A DNA stretch of 40,964 nucleotides from assembly GCA_003281405.1 (NCBI GenBank), contig QCCD01000012.1, positions 1 through 40,964 of the forward strand, in the 5' to 3' direction. Shown in pieces: positions 1 through 7,826 of this stretch. The notes below the pieces were generated by a model that was not told where the DNA came from, did not search any database, and was given only the letters and a program-made list of their open reading frames with translations. Source of the DNA: Prochlorococcus sp. AG-347-K16. GTDB lineage: Bacteria; Cyanobacteriota; Cyanobacteriia; PCC-6307; Cyanobiaceae. How positions within the stretch are numbered: the stretch's first letter is position 1; every line of letters begins with the position of its first letter. A program made the translations under genes and the position numbers.

Positions 1-270
1 AGAGCACAATCCAGAATTACTGGCGAGGGTCAATCTGCTGGGTTGAAGATAACAGGGGATGATTGGGCAAGAGGAAACAGGGTAACAGGTACTGAAGGAG
101 CTTCAGCAAGAAAAAGAAATCCTACAAGACCAGGCATGACGAGTGCAATGCCAGTGATGGATATAAAAAGGAATGATGAAATGAAAGAGCCAGATTTCTT
201 GATAACTGGATCAAGTGGCAATACTCGTGAAGGACAACTTGTTACCTTTTCAGGTGGTGCACGAGGGTAA
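1..270 (+). CDS. csoS2: Carboxysome assembly protein CsoS2, C-terminal fragment (5' end cut by window)
   Basis: The open frame runs in from the window edge and ends at a TAA at 268-270, giving about 89 residues. It carries the ITGDDW and RVTGTEG repeat elements and ends in the VTFSGGARG peptide typical of the CsoS2 C-terminus. CsoS2 is the disordered scaffold of alpha-carboxysomes. Its N-terminal repeats bind Rubisco and its C-terminal region anchors to the shell, so this fragment is the shell-facing end. csoSCA begins 7 nt downstream and is presumably in the same operon. A GAGGG at 263-267, inside the last codons, is placed to serve as ribosome binding site for csoSCA. The internal TTG at 43 is not a start, because the frame is continuous from base 1. 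Confidence 0.95.
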   Translation, partial: RAQSRITGEGQSAGLKITGDDWARGNRVTGTEGASARKRNPTRPGMTSAMPVMDIKRNDEMKEPDFLITGSSGNTREGQLVTFSGGARG

Positions 271-277
271 TTAAATA

Positions 278-1807
278 ATGCCTTTAAGAGGACTGGCAAA
301 AGCCAAGAACTTCACATTGGGGCCTACAGCTCCAATGAAAACTTTTACGGAAAATATTCATACACAAACTAAAAAATCAAACGATTTAGGTAATTCTGGA
401 AAATCTCATAAATTAACTAACAGTATCCAGAATGAAAATTTATATAGGTATGAAAGCAAAATAAAAAGTGATTTTGATGAAATTGTTCCTACTTTAAAGG
501 AAATTGCTAGAATACAACATCATGAAGATTTTATAAGTAAAGCTCAGGTAATATCAAGAAAAAATTTGGGAATAGATCTACCTCTTCATGTATTAGATAA
601 ATCTTGGGTTAAACCTCTCGATATGAGAGCTCTATATGCATGGTGTGCTTTTAAACAACATGAGAAACTTAGTGACAATTTTTTTAAAAATGATCCTCTT
701 GAAGGGGCTTCAGGAAGTAGAGGTGCGGAAGATTTTGAAAAATTTCTTTTAGATTGTGGAATACATTTACTTGATATAACTCCTTGTTCGGATGGTCGAT
801 TAGCTCATTCAGTAGCGTATGTAATGAGAATACCTTTTAGTTCAGTGAGAAGAAGATCTCATGCTGGTGCACTTTTTGATATTGAAAATACAGTAAATAG
901 ATGGGTAAAAACTGAACATAAAAGATATAGAGAGAATATCCCTAATGAAGCCCATAAAGATACTAGGTACTTAAAGGTTGTAACTTATCATTTTAGTTCT
1001 GTAGATCCTTTGCATCAGGGATGCGCAGCTCATGGGAGTAATGACGAGTTAGCTGCGGAAGAAGGGAGAAGTAAACTATATGCTTTTAAAGAGGCTGTAG
1101 AGAATAGCTTTTGCTGTGGTGCTTCTGTGGATTTAATGTTAATTGGACTTGATACAGATACTGATTCATTAAAAATACATATGCCAACTAGTGATGGAGG
1201 GATTGATTTAGAAAAAACTATTTCTACTTTAGAAATTTATAATTCAACAATAAACTTTTCAAAAGAGGATGCGGAAAAAGAAATTTGTCAGACAATTTCT
1301 AAGCAATTTTCAAAAGATAAACTCAGTGGACTGGAAAAATTTATGTATAAATTAATTGTCAATAATATTTCTCAAATTGATTATGTAAAAAGTTTTCATA
1401 ATGGTTCTTATGAAGATATTGGACATGCAGAGAGGTTTATTGGAGTAGGTATAGGTTTTAAAGAAGTACATCTAAGAAATTTAACTTATTTTGCTCATTT
1501 AGATACAGTCGAAGAAGGGGCTCCAGATTTAGATGTAGGAGTGAAGATTTTTACTGGACTAAATGTGTCTCAAGATCTACCTATTCCAGTAGTAATAAGA
1601 TTTGATTACTCTGGCAAAGTACCCGGCGCAAAAGAGAGGGCAATAAAAGATTGTGAAAGGGTTAATAATGCGATATCAATTAGGTATAAAAATTTAGTTG
1701 ATCAAGGTTTGTTGCATACTTGCTCTACTATTAGAGATAGAGACAACATTCATTCCGCCCAAATTATTGGAATGTCTTTAGATAAAAAAACAGAGGAGGC
1801 TCACTAA
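278..1807 (+). CDS. csoSCA: Carboxysome shell carbonic anhydrase CsoSCA (CsoS3)
   Basis: This 509-residue protein converts bicarbonate to CO2 inside the alpha-carboxysome for Rubisco. The expected zinc ligands are visible: C170 in the CSDGR motif with D172 and R174, H238 in YHF, and C249 in HQGCAAHG. Their spacing (11 residues between the His and the second Cys) matches the characterised Halothiobacillus enzyme (C173, H242, C253). The first 60 or so residues are polar and low in complexity, as expected for the segment that binds its carboxysome partner. The ATG at 278 follows the csoS2 stop by 7 nt and has a GAGGG 10 nt upstream. The gene ends 2 nt before csoS4A, with the csoS4A ribosome binding site inside its last codons. 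Length and motifs are complete, with no sign of decay. Confidence 0.97.
   Translation: MPLRGLAKAKNFTLGPTAPMKTFTENIHTQTKKSNDLGNSGKSHKLTNSIQNENLYRYESKIKSDFDEIVPTLKEIARIQHHEDFISKAQVISRKNLGIDLPLHVLDKSWVKPLDMRALYAWCAFKQHEKLSDNFFKNDPLEGASGSRGAEDFEKFLLDCGIHLLDITPCSDGRLAHSVAYVMRIPFSSVRRRSHAGALFDIENTVNRWVKTEHKRYRENIPNEAHKDTRYLKVVTYHFSSVDPLHQGCAAHGSNDELAAEEGRSKLYAFKEAVENSFCCGASVDLMLIGLDTDTDSLKIHMPTSDGGIDLEKTISTLEIYNSTINFSKEDAEKEICQTISKQFSKDKLSGLEKFMYKLIVNNISQIDYVKSFHNGSYEDIGHAERFIGVGIGFKEVHLRNLTYFAHLDTVEEGAPDLDVGVKIFTGLNVSQDLPIPVVIRFDYSGKVPGAKERAIKDCERVNNAISIRYKNLVDQGLLHTCSTIRDRDNIHSAQIIGMSLDKKTEEAH
1794..1799 (+). promoter_or_regulatory. Strong Shine-Dalgarno site of csoS4A
   Basis: A perfect AGGAGG lies 10 nt upstream of the csoS4A ATG and inside the final codons of csoSCA. 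Most starts in this window lack a recognisable site, so this one stands out. It supports the chosen start and suggests that csoS4A is translated independently of csoSCA. Confidence 0.75.
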
Positions 1808-1809
1808 TT

Positions 1810-2061
1810 ATGTTAATTTGCAAGGTTGTAAAACCACTTGTTTCTACCAATAGGATTCCTGGTTTTGAACATAAACATCTACAGGTTGTTTTGGATGGTT
1901 CTTCAAGTAAGGTTGCGGTAGATGCTGTTGGTTGTAAGCCAGGAGATTGGGTTATTTGTGTTGGAAGTTCTGCTGCTAGGGAAGCTGCGGGAAGCAAATC
2001 TTATCCAAGTGATTTGACGATTGTTGGAATAATTGATCATTGGGATCCTGATAAGTCATAA
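1810..2061 (+). CDS. csoS4A: Carboxysome pentameric vertex protein CsoS4A
   Basis: This 83-residue BMC-P (CcmL/EutN-type) protein forms the pentamers that cap the vertices of the icosahedral alpha-carboxysome shell. Family features seen are the N-terminal KVVKPLVSTNR strand, the VDAVGCKPGDWVI segment and the SSAAREA loop that lines the pentamer pore, followed by the TIVGIID C-terminal strand. Its start has a perfect AGGAGG 10 nt upstream. It sits between csoSCA (2-nt gap) and its paralogue csoS4B (18-nt gap). In the protein downstream the same layout recurs (AVDPVGAREGNWV, GSAARFA), so the two genes are a tandem duplicate pair that is conserved in alpha-carboxysome operons. Confidence 0.96.
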   Translation: MLICKVVKPLVSTNRIPGFEHKHLQVVLDGSSSKVAVDAVGCKPGDWVICVGSSAAREAAGSKSYPSDLTIVGIIDHWDPDKS

Positions 2062-2064
2062 AAA

Positions 2065-2070
2065 AGGAGG
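2065..2070 (+). promoter_or_regulatory. Strong Shine-Dalgarno site that selects the GTG start of csoS4B
   Basis: AGGAGG stands 9 nt before the GTG at 2080 but 18 nt before the in-frame ATG at 2089. The spacing argues that GTG is the real start. Confidence 0.7.
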
Positions 2071-2079
2071 ATAGAAATT

Positions 2080-2328
2080 GTGGAAATTATGAAGGTATTA
2101 GGAAGGATGGTTTGTACTCAAAGAGTCGCTGGCTTAGGTTATATGAATTTACGAATTTTAGAAAATAATAAAGGAAAGAAATTAGTTGCTGTTGATCCTG
2201 TTGGTGCCAGAGAAGGTAACTGGGTTTTTACTTCTAGTGGCTCTGCCGCTAGATTTGCTTGTCCTAATCCAGAAATTCAAACCGATTTAACTATTGGAGG
2301 TATTATTGATTATTGGGAGAGTGACTAA
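2080..2328 (+). CDS. csoS4B: Carboxysome pentameric vertex protein CsoS4B
   Basis: This 82-residue BMC-P protein is the second vertex-capping pentamer of the alpha-carboxysome and a paralogue of csoS4A just upstream. Family motifs are the N-terminal VLGRMVCTQRV strand, the VDPVGAREGNWV segment, the SGSAARFA pore loop and the LTIGGIIDYW C-terminal strand. The start is GTG at 2080, supported by a perfect AGGAGG 9 nt upstream. An ATG three codons later would leave a poor 18-nt spacing. It is the last shell gene of the operon. A 74-nt gap separates it from the assembly-factor gene. Confidence 0.95.
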   Translation: MEIMKVLGRMVCTQRVAGLGYMNLRILENNKGKKLVAVDPVGAREGNWVFTSSGSAARFACPNPEIQTDLTIGGIIDYWESD

Positions 2329-2402
2329 AAATTTTAACTTCAAAAATTTATTGAGTAACTTTGTTGAAGGTATAGTGTAATTAGTCTTGAATAAAGAATG
2401 TA

Positions 2403-2642
2403 ATGTGGAATGAAAGAGAATCACCTTTGAGAATTGAAAAAAGATTTGAATTTGATCAATACTCCAAAATTAGTAAATTCATGGTGGAAATTGAGAAATT
2501 ATGTAAAGAAAGGGATATTTATCCAAATATCAGCTTTGGTAAGAATTTTGTAAGTATTTCAATATTTTTAGATAAAAAAGAAATATCAGACAAGGAAAAA
2601 AACTTTTCAATGGATATTGATAAATTTTATTTAGAAGATTAG
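2403..2642 (+). CDS. Pterin-dehydratase-like alpha-carboxysome Rubisco assembly factor (acRAF)
   Basis: This 79-residue protein resembles the 4a-carbinolamine (pterin) dehydratase fold: an N-terminal LRIEKRFEFDQYSKISKFM helix-strand unit, then an amphipathic helix and the VSISIFLDKKEIS strand. The HHP catalytic motif expected after the first helix is replaced by IYPNI, so it is unlikely to be an active dehydratase. Pterin-dehydratase-like proteins encoded in alpha-carboxysome operons are known as acRAF and act in Rubisco folding or assembly. Its position directly after csoS4B supports that role. The gap of 74 nt leaves room for a separate promoter, but none was identified. The protein converges on the small gene that ends at 2649, with 6 nt between the two stops. 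Confidence 0.82.
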   Translation: MWNERESPLRIEKRFEFDQYSKISKFMVEIEKLCKERDIYPNISFGKNFVSISIFLDKKEISDKEKNFSMDIDKFYLED

Positions 2643-2648
2643 TCCTTT

Positions 2649-2876
2649 TTAATAATTATTTGGCTTTGCAATATCTCTTTTGATTAAAGCCATTAAATAT
2701 CTTGGTGCTTTATATCTACCAGGTAGACATCTATTTAAAGTTTCAAGATGACCCCAACACACTGTCTTTTCTATATCTTTAACTGAGTTTCCTTTTAAAA
2801 TTAATAGTCTAAGAGCTTTGCAAAATAAAGGATAACCTGCTTCTAGTTCATCTATATTTAGCTTTGCTGCTGACAT
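2649..2876 (-). CDS. Small conserved cyanobacterial protein, probably DUF3136 family
   Basis: This 75-residue protein has no function I can name. Its pattern of ELEAGYPLFCKALRLLI, then VCWGHLETLNRCLPGRYKAPRYL and a basic, helical end fits, from memory, the DUF3136 family that is restricted to marine cyanobacteria. It is soluble, with no signal peptide or membrane segment, and has two cysteines in the central part. The repeated hydrophobic/basic pattern with a possible turn suggests a small helical, perhaps nucleic-acid-binding, fold, but that is speculation. The gene is convergent with the last carboxysome gene, with 6 nt between stops. The ATG at 2874-2876 is the only plausible start. Confidence 0.8.
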   Translation of the reverse strand: MSAAKLNIDELEAGYPLFCKALRLLILKGNSVKDIEKTVCWGHLETLNRCLPGRYKAPRYLMALIKRDIAKPNNY

Positions 2877-2961
2877 AGATCAAAGATGAATTATCAACTA
2901 ATAATCTATACAACTATGGTGCATATTTGGTTCATATTTCAAATTTCTCAATAATTAGAAA

Positions 2962-3354
2962 TTAATCTAGAAATGCGACGCAATCTATTTCAACTAAAAC
3001 TCCTTTTGGTAGAGATGAAACTTCCACACAGGCCCTTGCTGGCGGATTCTCTATATTAAAAAAATCACTATATATTTTATTGACAATTTGAAAATTACTT
3101 AAGTCCGTTAAGTAAATAGTCGTTTTTATTACATCCTCTATTTTGGCTCCACCAGCTTTAAGAACTTCTACGAGATTTTTTAAAACTTGAATAGTTTCCT
3201 TCTCTATATCACCTAAACATGTTATTTCATTTAAAGCTGGGTCTATAGCAATTTGACCAGAACAATAGATAAAATCCCCAGCTTTTATTGCTTGATTATA
3301 AGGTCCTACTGGATCTGGAGCATTAGATGTTTTAATTACTTGTTTGGGGGACAT
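2962..3354 (-). CDS. ridA: RidA family enamine/imine deaminase
   Basis: This 130-residue protein is a full-length member of the RidA (YjgF/YER057c/UK114) family. These trimeric proteins hydrolyse reactive 2-aminoacrylate-type enamines made by PLP enzymes such as threonine dehydratase. The family signature is clear: Y19 in VGPYNQAI, SGQIAIDP at about 32-39, R107 in PARACVEV and E122 in VEIDCVA. R107 and E122 correspond to the catalytic Arg and Glu. It lies 24 nt downstream of gloB on the same strand, so the two are probably one detoxification transcription unit. A weak AT-only hairpin (arms 2942-2948 and 2957-2963) sits at its 3' end. Confidence 0.95.
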   Translation of the reverse strand: MSPKQVIKTSNAPDPVGPYNQAIKAGDFIYCSGQIAIDPALNEITCLGDIEKETIQVLKNLVEVLKAGGAKIEDVIKTTIYLTDLSNFQIVNKIYSDFFNIENPPARACVEVSSLPKGVLVEIDCVAFLD

Positions 3355-3378
3355 TTGTTTAAGAAGATACCTATCTAT

Positions 3379-4119
3379 TTAAACCCATAAATCTTTATTT
3401 GCTCTTAAAAAAGTAAATTCTTCTAAATTTTTCGCTCTTAAGAAAAGGTTTATTTTCATCTCTTCATCAAGTAAAAATGGAATTGTTAATTCATTAAGAG
3501 AAAGTTTTTTTTCAACTTCTGAAAGTTTATTTTTTATATCTTGATCTTCTGGCTTGAGATTCAATGCCCACAATATATTTGCCTTTGTATATTCATGTGC
3601 ACAATATATGAGAGTATTTTTTGGTAAAGATTTGATTCTTTTTAGTGAAGAATACATTTGTTGATAAGTCCCCTCAAAAATTCTTCCACAACCTCCAGAA
3701 AATAATGTGTCACCAATAAAAAGAACAGGATTTTCCCCATTCAAAAAGAAGGCAATATGTGAGCTTGTATGTCCTAATACTTCAATTATTTTTACTTCTT
3801 CACCTAAAATATTCAAAGTTTCTCCATCTTCTACAGATACATTTTGAAAAGGTATTCGCTTTGTTTCTTTGGAGGAAGCAATCACTTTTACATTTGGCCA
3901 TTTTTCAATAAGAGACTTCGTCCCTCCAATATGGTCTGAATGATGATGAGTTTGCAAAATAGCTTCTAAGTGAAAATTGTTTTCATTTATATATCTAATA
4001 ACTGGTTCGTGAACAGATGGATCTACAACCACAACGGATTTATCTTTTACCAAAAGCCAAATTACGTTATCACTTAAAACTCTAAGTCCGATTATATTTC
4101 GAGCTTTATTAAATTCCAT
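3379..4119 (-). CDS. gloB: Hydroxyacylglutathione hydrolase (glyoxalase II)
   Basis: This 246-residue metallo-beta-lactamase-fold enzyme hydrolyses S-lactoylglutathione, the second step of methylglyoxal detoxification. The binuclear metal site is complete: THHHSDH at 57-63 (H58, H60, D62, H63), H117 in GHTSSH, D137 in GDTLF and H175 in AHEYT. The frame is open for a further 57 codons upstream, but those would overlap hisG on the other strand and look non-homologous. I therefore chose the ATG at 4117-4119, which gives the usual family length of about 250. gloB and hisG are divergent with 40 nt between start codons. It depends on glutathione, as do the GST and the glutathione reductase found at 10032-12681. 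Confidence 0.94.
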   Translation of the reverse strand: MEFNKARNIIGLRVLSDNVIWLLVKDKSVVVVDPSVHEPVIRYINENNFHLEAILQTHHHSDHIGGTKSLIEKWPNVKVIASSKETKRIPFQNVSVEDGETLNILGEEVKIIEVLGHTSSHIAFFLNGENPVLFIGDTLFSGGCGRIFEGTYQQMYSSLKRIKSLPKNTLIYCAHEYTKANILWALNLKPEDQDIKNKLSEVEKKLSLNELTIPFLLDEEMKINLFLRAKNLEEFTFLRANKDLWV

Positions 4120-4159
4120 TGTTAACTTAGAATGAAGGATCGTTGGAAGAAATTGATCT

Positions 4160-4798
4160 ATGTTTACTATAGCTTTACCAAAAGGAGCTCTGTTAAAAGA
4201 TTCAATTTCAACTTTTAAAAGAGCTGGGTTAGATTTCTCTGATGCGTTGGACGAAAATAATAGATCATTAACATTTGAATCAAGTTGCAAACGGGCAAAA
4301 GCTTTATTAGTAAGAAATGGAGATGTGCCTGTTTATGTAAGTTATGGTCAGGCTGATTTGGGTATTGTTGGGTATGACGTTTTACGAGAATCTGAATTAA
4401 AAGTAGCAAAGTTATTAGATTTAGGATTTGGTGGTTGTCATATGTCGTTGGCGGTTAAGAAAAATAGCAATTATTCAAAACCAACTGATCTTCCAGCGAA
4501 TTGTAAAATAGCAAGTAAATTTATTAAAACAGCAAGATCTTATTTTGAAGAATTAAATATTCCTGTAGAAATAGTTCATTTGACAGGATCAGTCGAGCTT
4601 GGTCCTATTACAGGTATGGCAGAGGCAATAGTTGATTTGGTTGCAACCGGAAAGACTCTTAAAGAGAATGGTTTAATTAAAATAGATGATCTTTATTACT
4701 CGACTGCAAGACTAATTGGAAATCCTTTATCTATGAGGTTAGATGATAATCATCTCAGAGATACTATTTTATCAATAGAATCAACTAATGCTTTATAG
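4160..4798 (+). CDS. hisG: ATP phosphoribosyltransferase, short form (histidine pathway step 1)
   Basis: This 212-residue protein is the short-form HisG, which condenses ATP with PRPP in the first step of histidine synthesis. Features are the N-terminal IALPKGALL segment, the [10 protein letters not shown] motif (residues 67-75) and the PRPP-binding stretch [15 protein letters not shown] (153-167). The C-terminal regulatory domain of long-form HisG is absent. Short-form enzymes need the HisZ partner, which is not in this window. The ATG at 4160 gives the family N-terminus. The gene is followed after 12 nt by an ABC exporter, so the two are probably cotranscribed, although no functional link is known. 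hisIE, another histidine gene, lies at 19446-20105. Confidence 0.95.
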   Translation: MFTIALPKGALLKDSISTFKRAGLDFSDALDENNRSLTFESSCKRAKALLVRNGDVPVYVSYGQADLGIVGYDVLRESELKVAKLLDLGFGGCHMSLAVKKNSNYSKPTDLPANCKIASKFIKTARSYFEELNIPVEIVHLTGSVELGPITGMAEAIVDLVATGKTLKENGLIKIDDLYYSTARLIGNPLSMRLDDNHLRDTILSIESTNAL

Positions 4799-4810
4799 AA
4801 GATTAGCTAA

Positions 4811-6607
4811 ATGTTTTTTAAAGATTTTAGAAGGATTAAAAAGTTAGGTAAATATTTAACTAAAGATAAAAAAACAATCTATCTAATCTTGATAGTTTTG
4901 TTACCTGTTTCTTTCTCTGGAGCAATTCAACCATTATTAGTTGGTCAAGCCATTACTATTCTAAAGAACGAAACTACAGATGTTTGGCTAAGTAAAACTT
5001 TCTTTGGGCAGTCAATAAATGCCATAATCCTAACTTTATTTATAACTGTATTATTCAGATTAGTTCTGCAGGGATACCAAACTTACAATATCCAAGCAGT
5101 GGGACAACGTTTGACAGCAAGAATAAGAAGAGAACTTTTTGATCATTCAATATCTTTATCTCTTAAGTATCACGATAAAATGCCTGTAGGGAAATTGTTA
5201 ACAAGATTAACAAATGATGTTGATGCTTTAGCCGAGGTTTTTGGTAGTGGGGCAGTTGGAGTCATTGCTGACTTCGTCAGTCTGATAGTAATTTCTTTGA
5301 CAATGCTGTCAATTGATAAAGGGCTTGCCATTTTATTACTTTTAACACAAATCCCAGTTTCATATTTTATTATTTGGCTTCAAAAACGTTATAGAATAGC
5401 CAATTATCAAGTAAGGGAAGAATTGTCTCAACTCAACTCTGATTTTCAAGAGAATCTTCAAGGTTTAGAAGTCGTTCAGATGTTCAGAAGAGAGGCTTTT
5501 AATAGCAAGAAATTTTCCAAAACTGGCATTGCCTACAAGAAAGCAGTTAATGGAACGATATTTTATGACAGTAGTATTTCGGCATTTATAGAATGGATTT
5601 CTCTTGCAGCAGTTTCCTTGGTTTTAGCAGTTGGAGGATATCTTGTTACTTCTGGAAATATTGGTTTAGGAACATTAACAACCTTTATTTTATATTCCCA
5701 AAGACTTTTTGAACCTCTTAGGCAGCTTGCAGAAAGATTTACTCAAATACAAGGAGGTTTAACAGCTGTTGAAAGAATAAACGAATTATTGGATGAAGAA
5801 ATACAGATTAAGGATTCTACTTCCGCAAAACATTTTTTAGAAAATGCTGAAAATGTAAATAAAAAATTTAAGGGCAAAATTGAGTTCAAGAATGTTAATT
5901 TTTTCTACAACGAAGGGGAACATATCATAAAGAATTTATCTTTCAAGATCAATCCAGGAGAGCATGTGGCTTTTGTAGGGCCAACTGGTTCAGGTAAAAC
6001 CACCATAATAAGACTATTATGTAGATTGTATGAGCCTCAGTCAGGTCAAATTTTAATCGACGACATAGATATCAAAGATATTCCTATTGCAACTCTTAGA
6101 AATATGTTGGGAGTAGTTTTGCAAGATACCTTTATCTTTAGTGGAAATGTCGCAGATAATTTAAAACTAAATTCCAATGTAGACAATCTTGAATTAGAAA
6201 ATCTTTGTAATGAATTAGGGTTAGATAATTTATTACAAAAATTACCAGAAGGCTTGAACACCTTACTAAGAGAAAGAGGGGGGAATCTCTCTTCTGGAGA
6301 GAGACAACTTCTTTCAGTAGCTAGAGTAGCGATTAGAAATCCTGTTGTTTTAATAATGGACGAAGCAACAGCGTTTATGGATCCCTCTACAGAGGCTACT
6401 TTGCAGAAAGATCTTGAGAGAATTCTGTCAAAAAGAACAGCATTAGTAATAGCTCACAGATTAGCCACTATTGAAAGTTCTGATAAGATTTTAGTCTTAA
6501 AAGGGGGATCATTAATTGAAGAGGGAACACATAGTGAATTGAGACTGAAAAAGGGTTTATATTTTCAGCTCTCTGAGCTTCAACAAAAAGGATTCGTGAA
6601 TTTTTAA
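4811..6607 (+). CDS. ABC transporter, fused membrane and ATP-binding domains (MsbA/MDR-like exporter)
   Basis: This 598-residue half-transporter has an N-terminal ABC type-1 membrane domain with about six hydrophobic segments between residues 22 and 300. Its nucleotide-binding domain starts near 355. The ATPase motifs are intact: Walker A GPTGSGKTT at 390-398, Q-loop near Q438, signature LSSGERQ at 493-499, Walker B VVLIMDE at 512-518, and the switch histidine H549 in IAHRL. Such proteins dimerise and export lipids, peptides or drugs. The substrate cannot be told from sequence. The gene is 12 nt after hisG and its stop overlaps the start of the next gene (TAATG), which implies translational coupling to the acetyltransferase. 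Confidence 0.93.
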   Translation: MFFKDFRRIKKLGKYLTKDKKTIYLILIVLLPVSFSGAIQPLLVGQAITILKNETTDVWLSKTFFGQSINAIILTLFITVLFRLVLQGYQTYNIQAVGQRLTARIRRELFDHSISLSLKYHDKMPVGKLLTRLTNDVDALAEVFGSGAVGVIADFVSLIVISLTMLSIDKGLAILLLLTQIPVSYFIIWLQKRYRIANYQVREELSQLNSDFQENLQGLEVVQMFRREAFNSKKFSKTGIAYKKAVNGTIFYDSSISAFIEWISLAAVSLVLAVGGYLVTSGNIGLGTLTTFILYSQRLFEPLRQLAERFTQIQGGLTAVERINELLDEEIQIKDSTSAKHFLENAENVNKKFKGKIEFKNVNFFYNEGEHIIKNLSFKINPGEHVAFVGPTGSGKTTIIRLLCRLYEPQSGQILIDDIDIKDIPIATLRNMLGVVLQDTFIFSGNVADNLKLNSNVDNLELENLCNELGLDNLLQKLPEGLNTLLRERGGNLSSGERQLLSVARVAIRNPVVLIMDEATAFMDPSTEATLQKDLERILSKRTALVIAHRLATIESSDKILVLKGGSLIEEGTHSELRLKKGLYFQLSELQQKGFVNF

Positions 6608-7137
6608 TGATTTTTAGAAACCAAGGAACGTTAATAAAAAAATCAAACACTTTATCAAGGGAAGATCTGATAGATCTTTATGGTTTAAATTCTTATGAGT
6701 TCACTCAAACAAATAAAGAAGAAATATTTGTATGTAGTAAAAATAAAGATTTAGATCTAATAGAACTAGATCAACTTTTGCAAACTGTTGGTTGGAGCAG
6801 AAGACCTATAAGGAGGGTAAAGAGAGCTTTAGATTTCAGTATTTTGGTGGTTGGGCTATGGCGTCATGATGATAAATTCCCCAGACTATTAGGATTTGCA
6901 AGATGCACTGGCGATGGAATTCTAGAAGCAACAGTTTGGGATGTGGCTATTAACCCTGTCTATCAAGGACTTGGATTAGGGAAAGAGTTAATGAAATATG
7001 TTCTAAAAGAATTGAAAAATATTGGAATTTCTAAAGTAACCCTTTTTGCTGATGCCGAAGTGGTTTCATTTTATAAAAGACAAGGTTGGACATTAGAACC
7101 TAGAGGCTCTAAATGTGCTTTTTGGTATGCAAATTAG
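6607..7137 (+). CDS. GNAT family N-acetyltransferase, Ycf52/NSI-like
   Basis: This 176-residue protein has a C-terminal GNAT domain. The acetyl-CoA pyrophosphate loop QGLGLGK lies at 120-126, inside VWDVAINPVYQGLGLGKELM, and it is followed by LFADAEVVSFYKRQGW. The pattern VGWSRRPIRRVKRAL at 61-75 and the FWY end are shared with plastid Ycf52 and plant NSI-type acetyltransferases. Some of those acetylate protein lysines or N-termini, or arylalkylamines. The acceptor in this case is unknown. Its ATG overlaps the ABC transporter stop by 1 nt (TAATG), so it is probably translationally coupled to it. Its stop at 7137 directly abuts the stop of the convergent glycosyltransferase gene at 7138. Confidence 0.9.
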   Translation: MIFRNQGTLIKKSNTLSREDLIDLYGLNSYEFTQTNKEEIFVCSKNKDLDLIELDQLLQTVGWSRRPIRRVKRALDFSILVVGLWRHDDKFPRLLGFARCTGDGILEATVWDVAINPVYQGLGLGKELMKYVLKELKNIGISKVTLFADAEVVSFYKRQGWTLEPRGSKCAFWYAN

Positions 7138-7821
7138 TCATTTTTTGTAGTAGTCAGAATATATAGATTTTAACGATTCGCCTTTTAACCATCTTCTTCT
7201 AAATTGCCAGTTCTTAATTGCTTGGAGAAAAATATTAGTTCTTTCCCATTTTCTTGAACTTATAAAAATAGGTAAATTTAATTGTTTTAAATCTTTTTTT
7301 TTGTTTAATCTCCTTAAAAAATCTACATCTTCCATCAAAGGTATTTTTCTAAAACCATTATTCTTAAAGTAGGTAGTTCTATGAATTATCAAACCTTGAT
7401 CACCATAAGGTTGTTTAAAAAATTTACTTCTAAAATTCACGAGAATTTCGAGAACTCTATAAATTATCTTTTTGTGATTAATTTTGAATTCAAAATAGTA
7501 AATACTATTCTTGTTTCCCTCTAAAAATGAATTTATTTTTTCAAACCAATCATGAGTTAATCTTGTGTCTGCATGTAAAAATATGAGCCACTCTCCTTTG
7601 GAATTTTTAGCTCCAATATCTAATTGCAAACCTCGATTCTTTTCTTTGGATATAAATACTTTCGCACCATAAATATTTGCTACATCAATAGTTTTATCTT
7701 TACTTCCAGAATCAACAATTATGATTTCGCCCTCTTTCTGAATACTTGATAAGTCTGAAAGCAATAGTGGCAAATTACTAGCTTCATTAATAGTTGGAAT
7801 GATAATTGAAATTTTTGACAA
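7138..7821 (-). CDS. Family 2 glycosyltransferase (TIGR04283-like transferase 2)
   Basis: This 227-residue protein has the GT-A fold of family 2 glycosyltransferases. The N-terminal strand ISIIIPTINEASNLP is followed by the nucleotide-binding IIIVDSGSKD (33-42). The DXD-like metal motif is FLHADTRL at 81-88, and an acidic MEDVDFLRR lies near the end. The closest family I recall is the rSAM/selenodomain-associated transferase 2 group (TIGR04283). The partner gene upstream matches the transferase 1 group (TIGR04282), with a gap of only about 5 nt, so they form an operon. The sugar donor and acceptor are unknown. In other bacteria this pair is linked to arsenosugar or related small-molecule glycosylation, but nothing in this window proves that. 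Confidence 0.88.
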   Translation of the reverse strand: MSKISIIIPTINEASNLPLLLSDLSSIQKEGEIIIVDSGSKDKTIDVANIYGAKVFISKEKNRGLQLDIGAKNSKGEWLIFLHADTRLTHDWFEKINSFLEGNKNSIYYFEFKINHKKIIYRVLEILVNFRSKFFKQPYGDQGLIIHRTTYFKNNGFRKIPLMEDVDFLRRLNKKKDLKQLNLPIFISSRKWERTNIFLQAIKNWQFRRRWLKGESLKSIYSDYYKK

Positions 7822-7826
7822 GTCGA

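Noticed and set aside
30-299. Minus-strand open frame opposite csoS2
   Set aside because: It is antisense to the conserved CsoS2 C-terminus and has no recognisable family.
2942-2963. Weak inverted repeat at the end of ridA (AATTTCT / AGAAATT)
   Set aside because: Arms of 7 bp with almost no GC and no T run make it too weak to call a terminator.
4120-4290. Upstream extension of gloB by 57 codons
   Set aside because: The extra residues lie antisense to hisG, resemble no family sequence and exceed the usual length.
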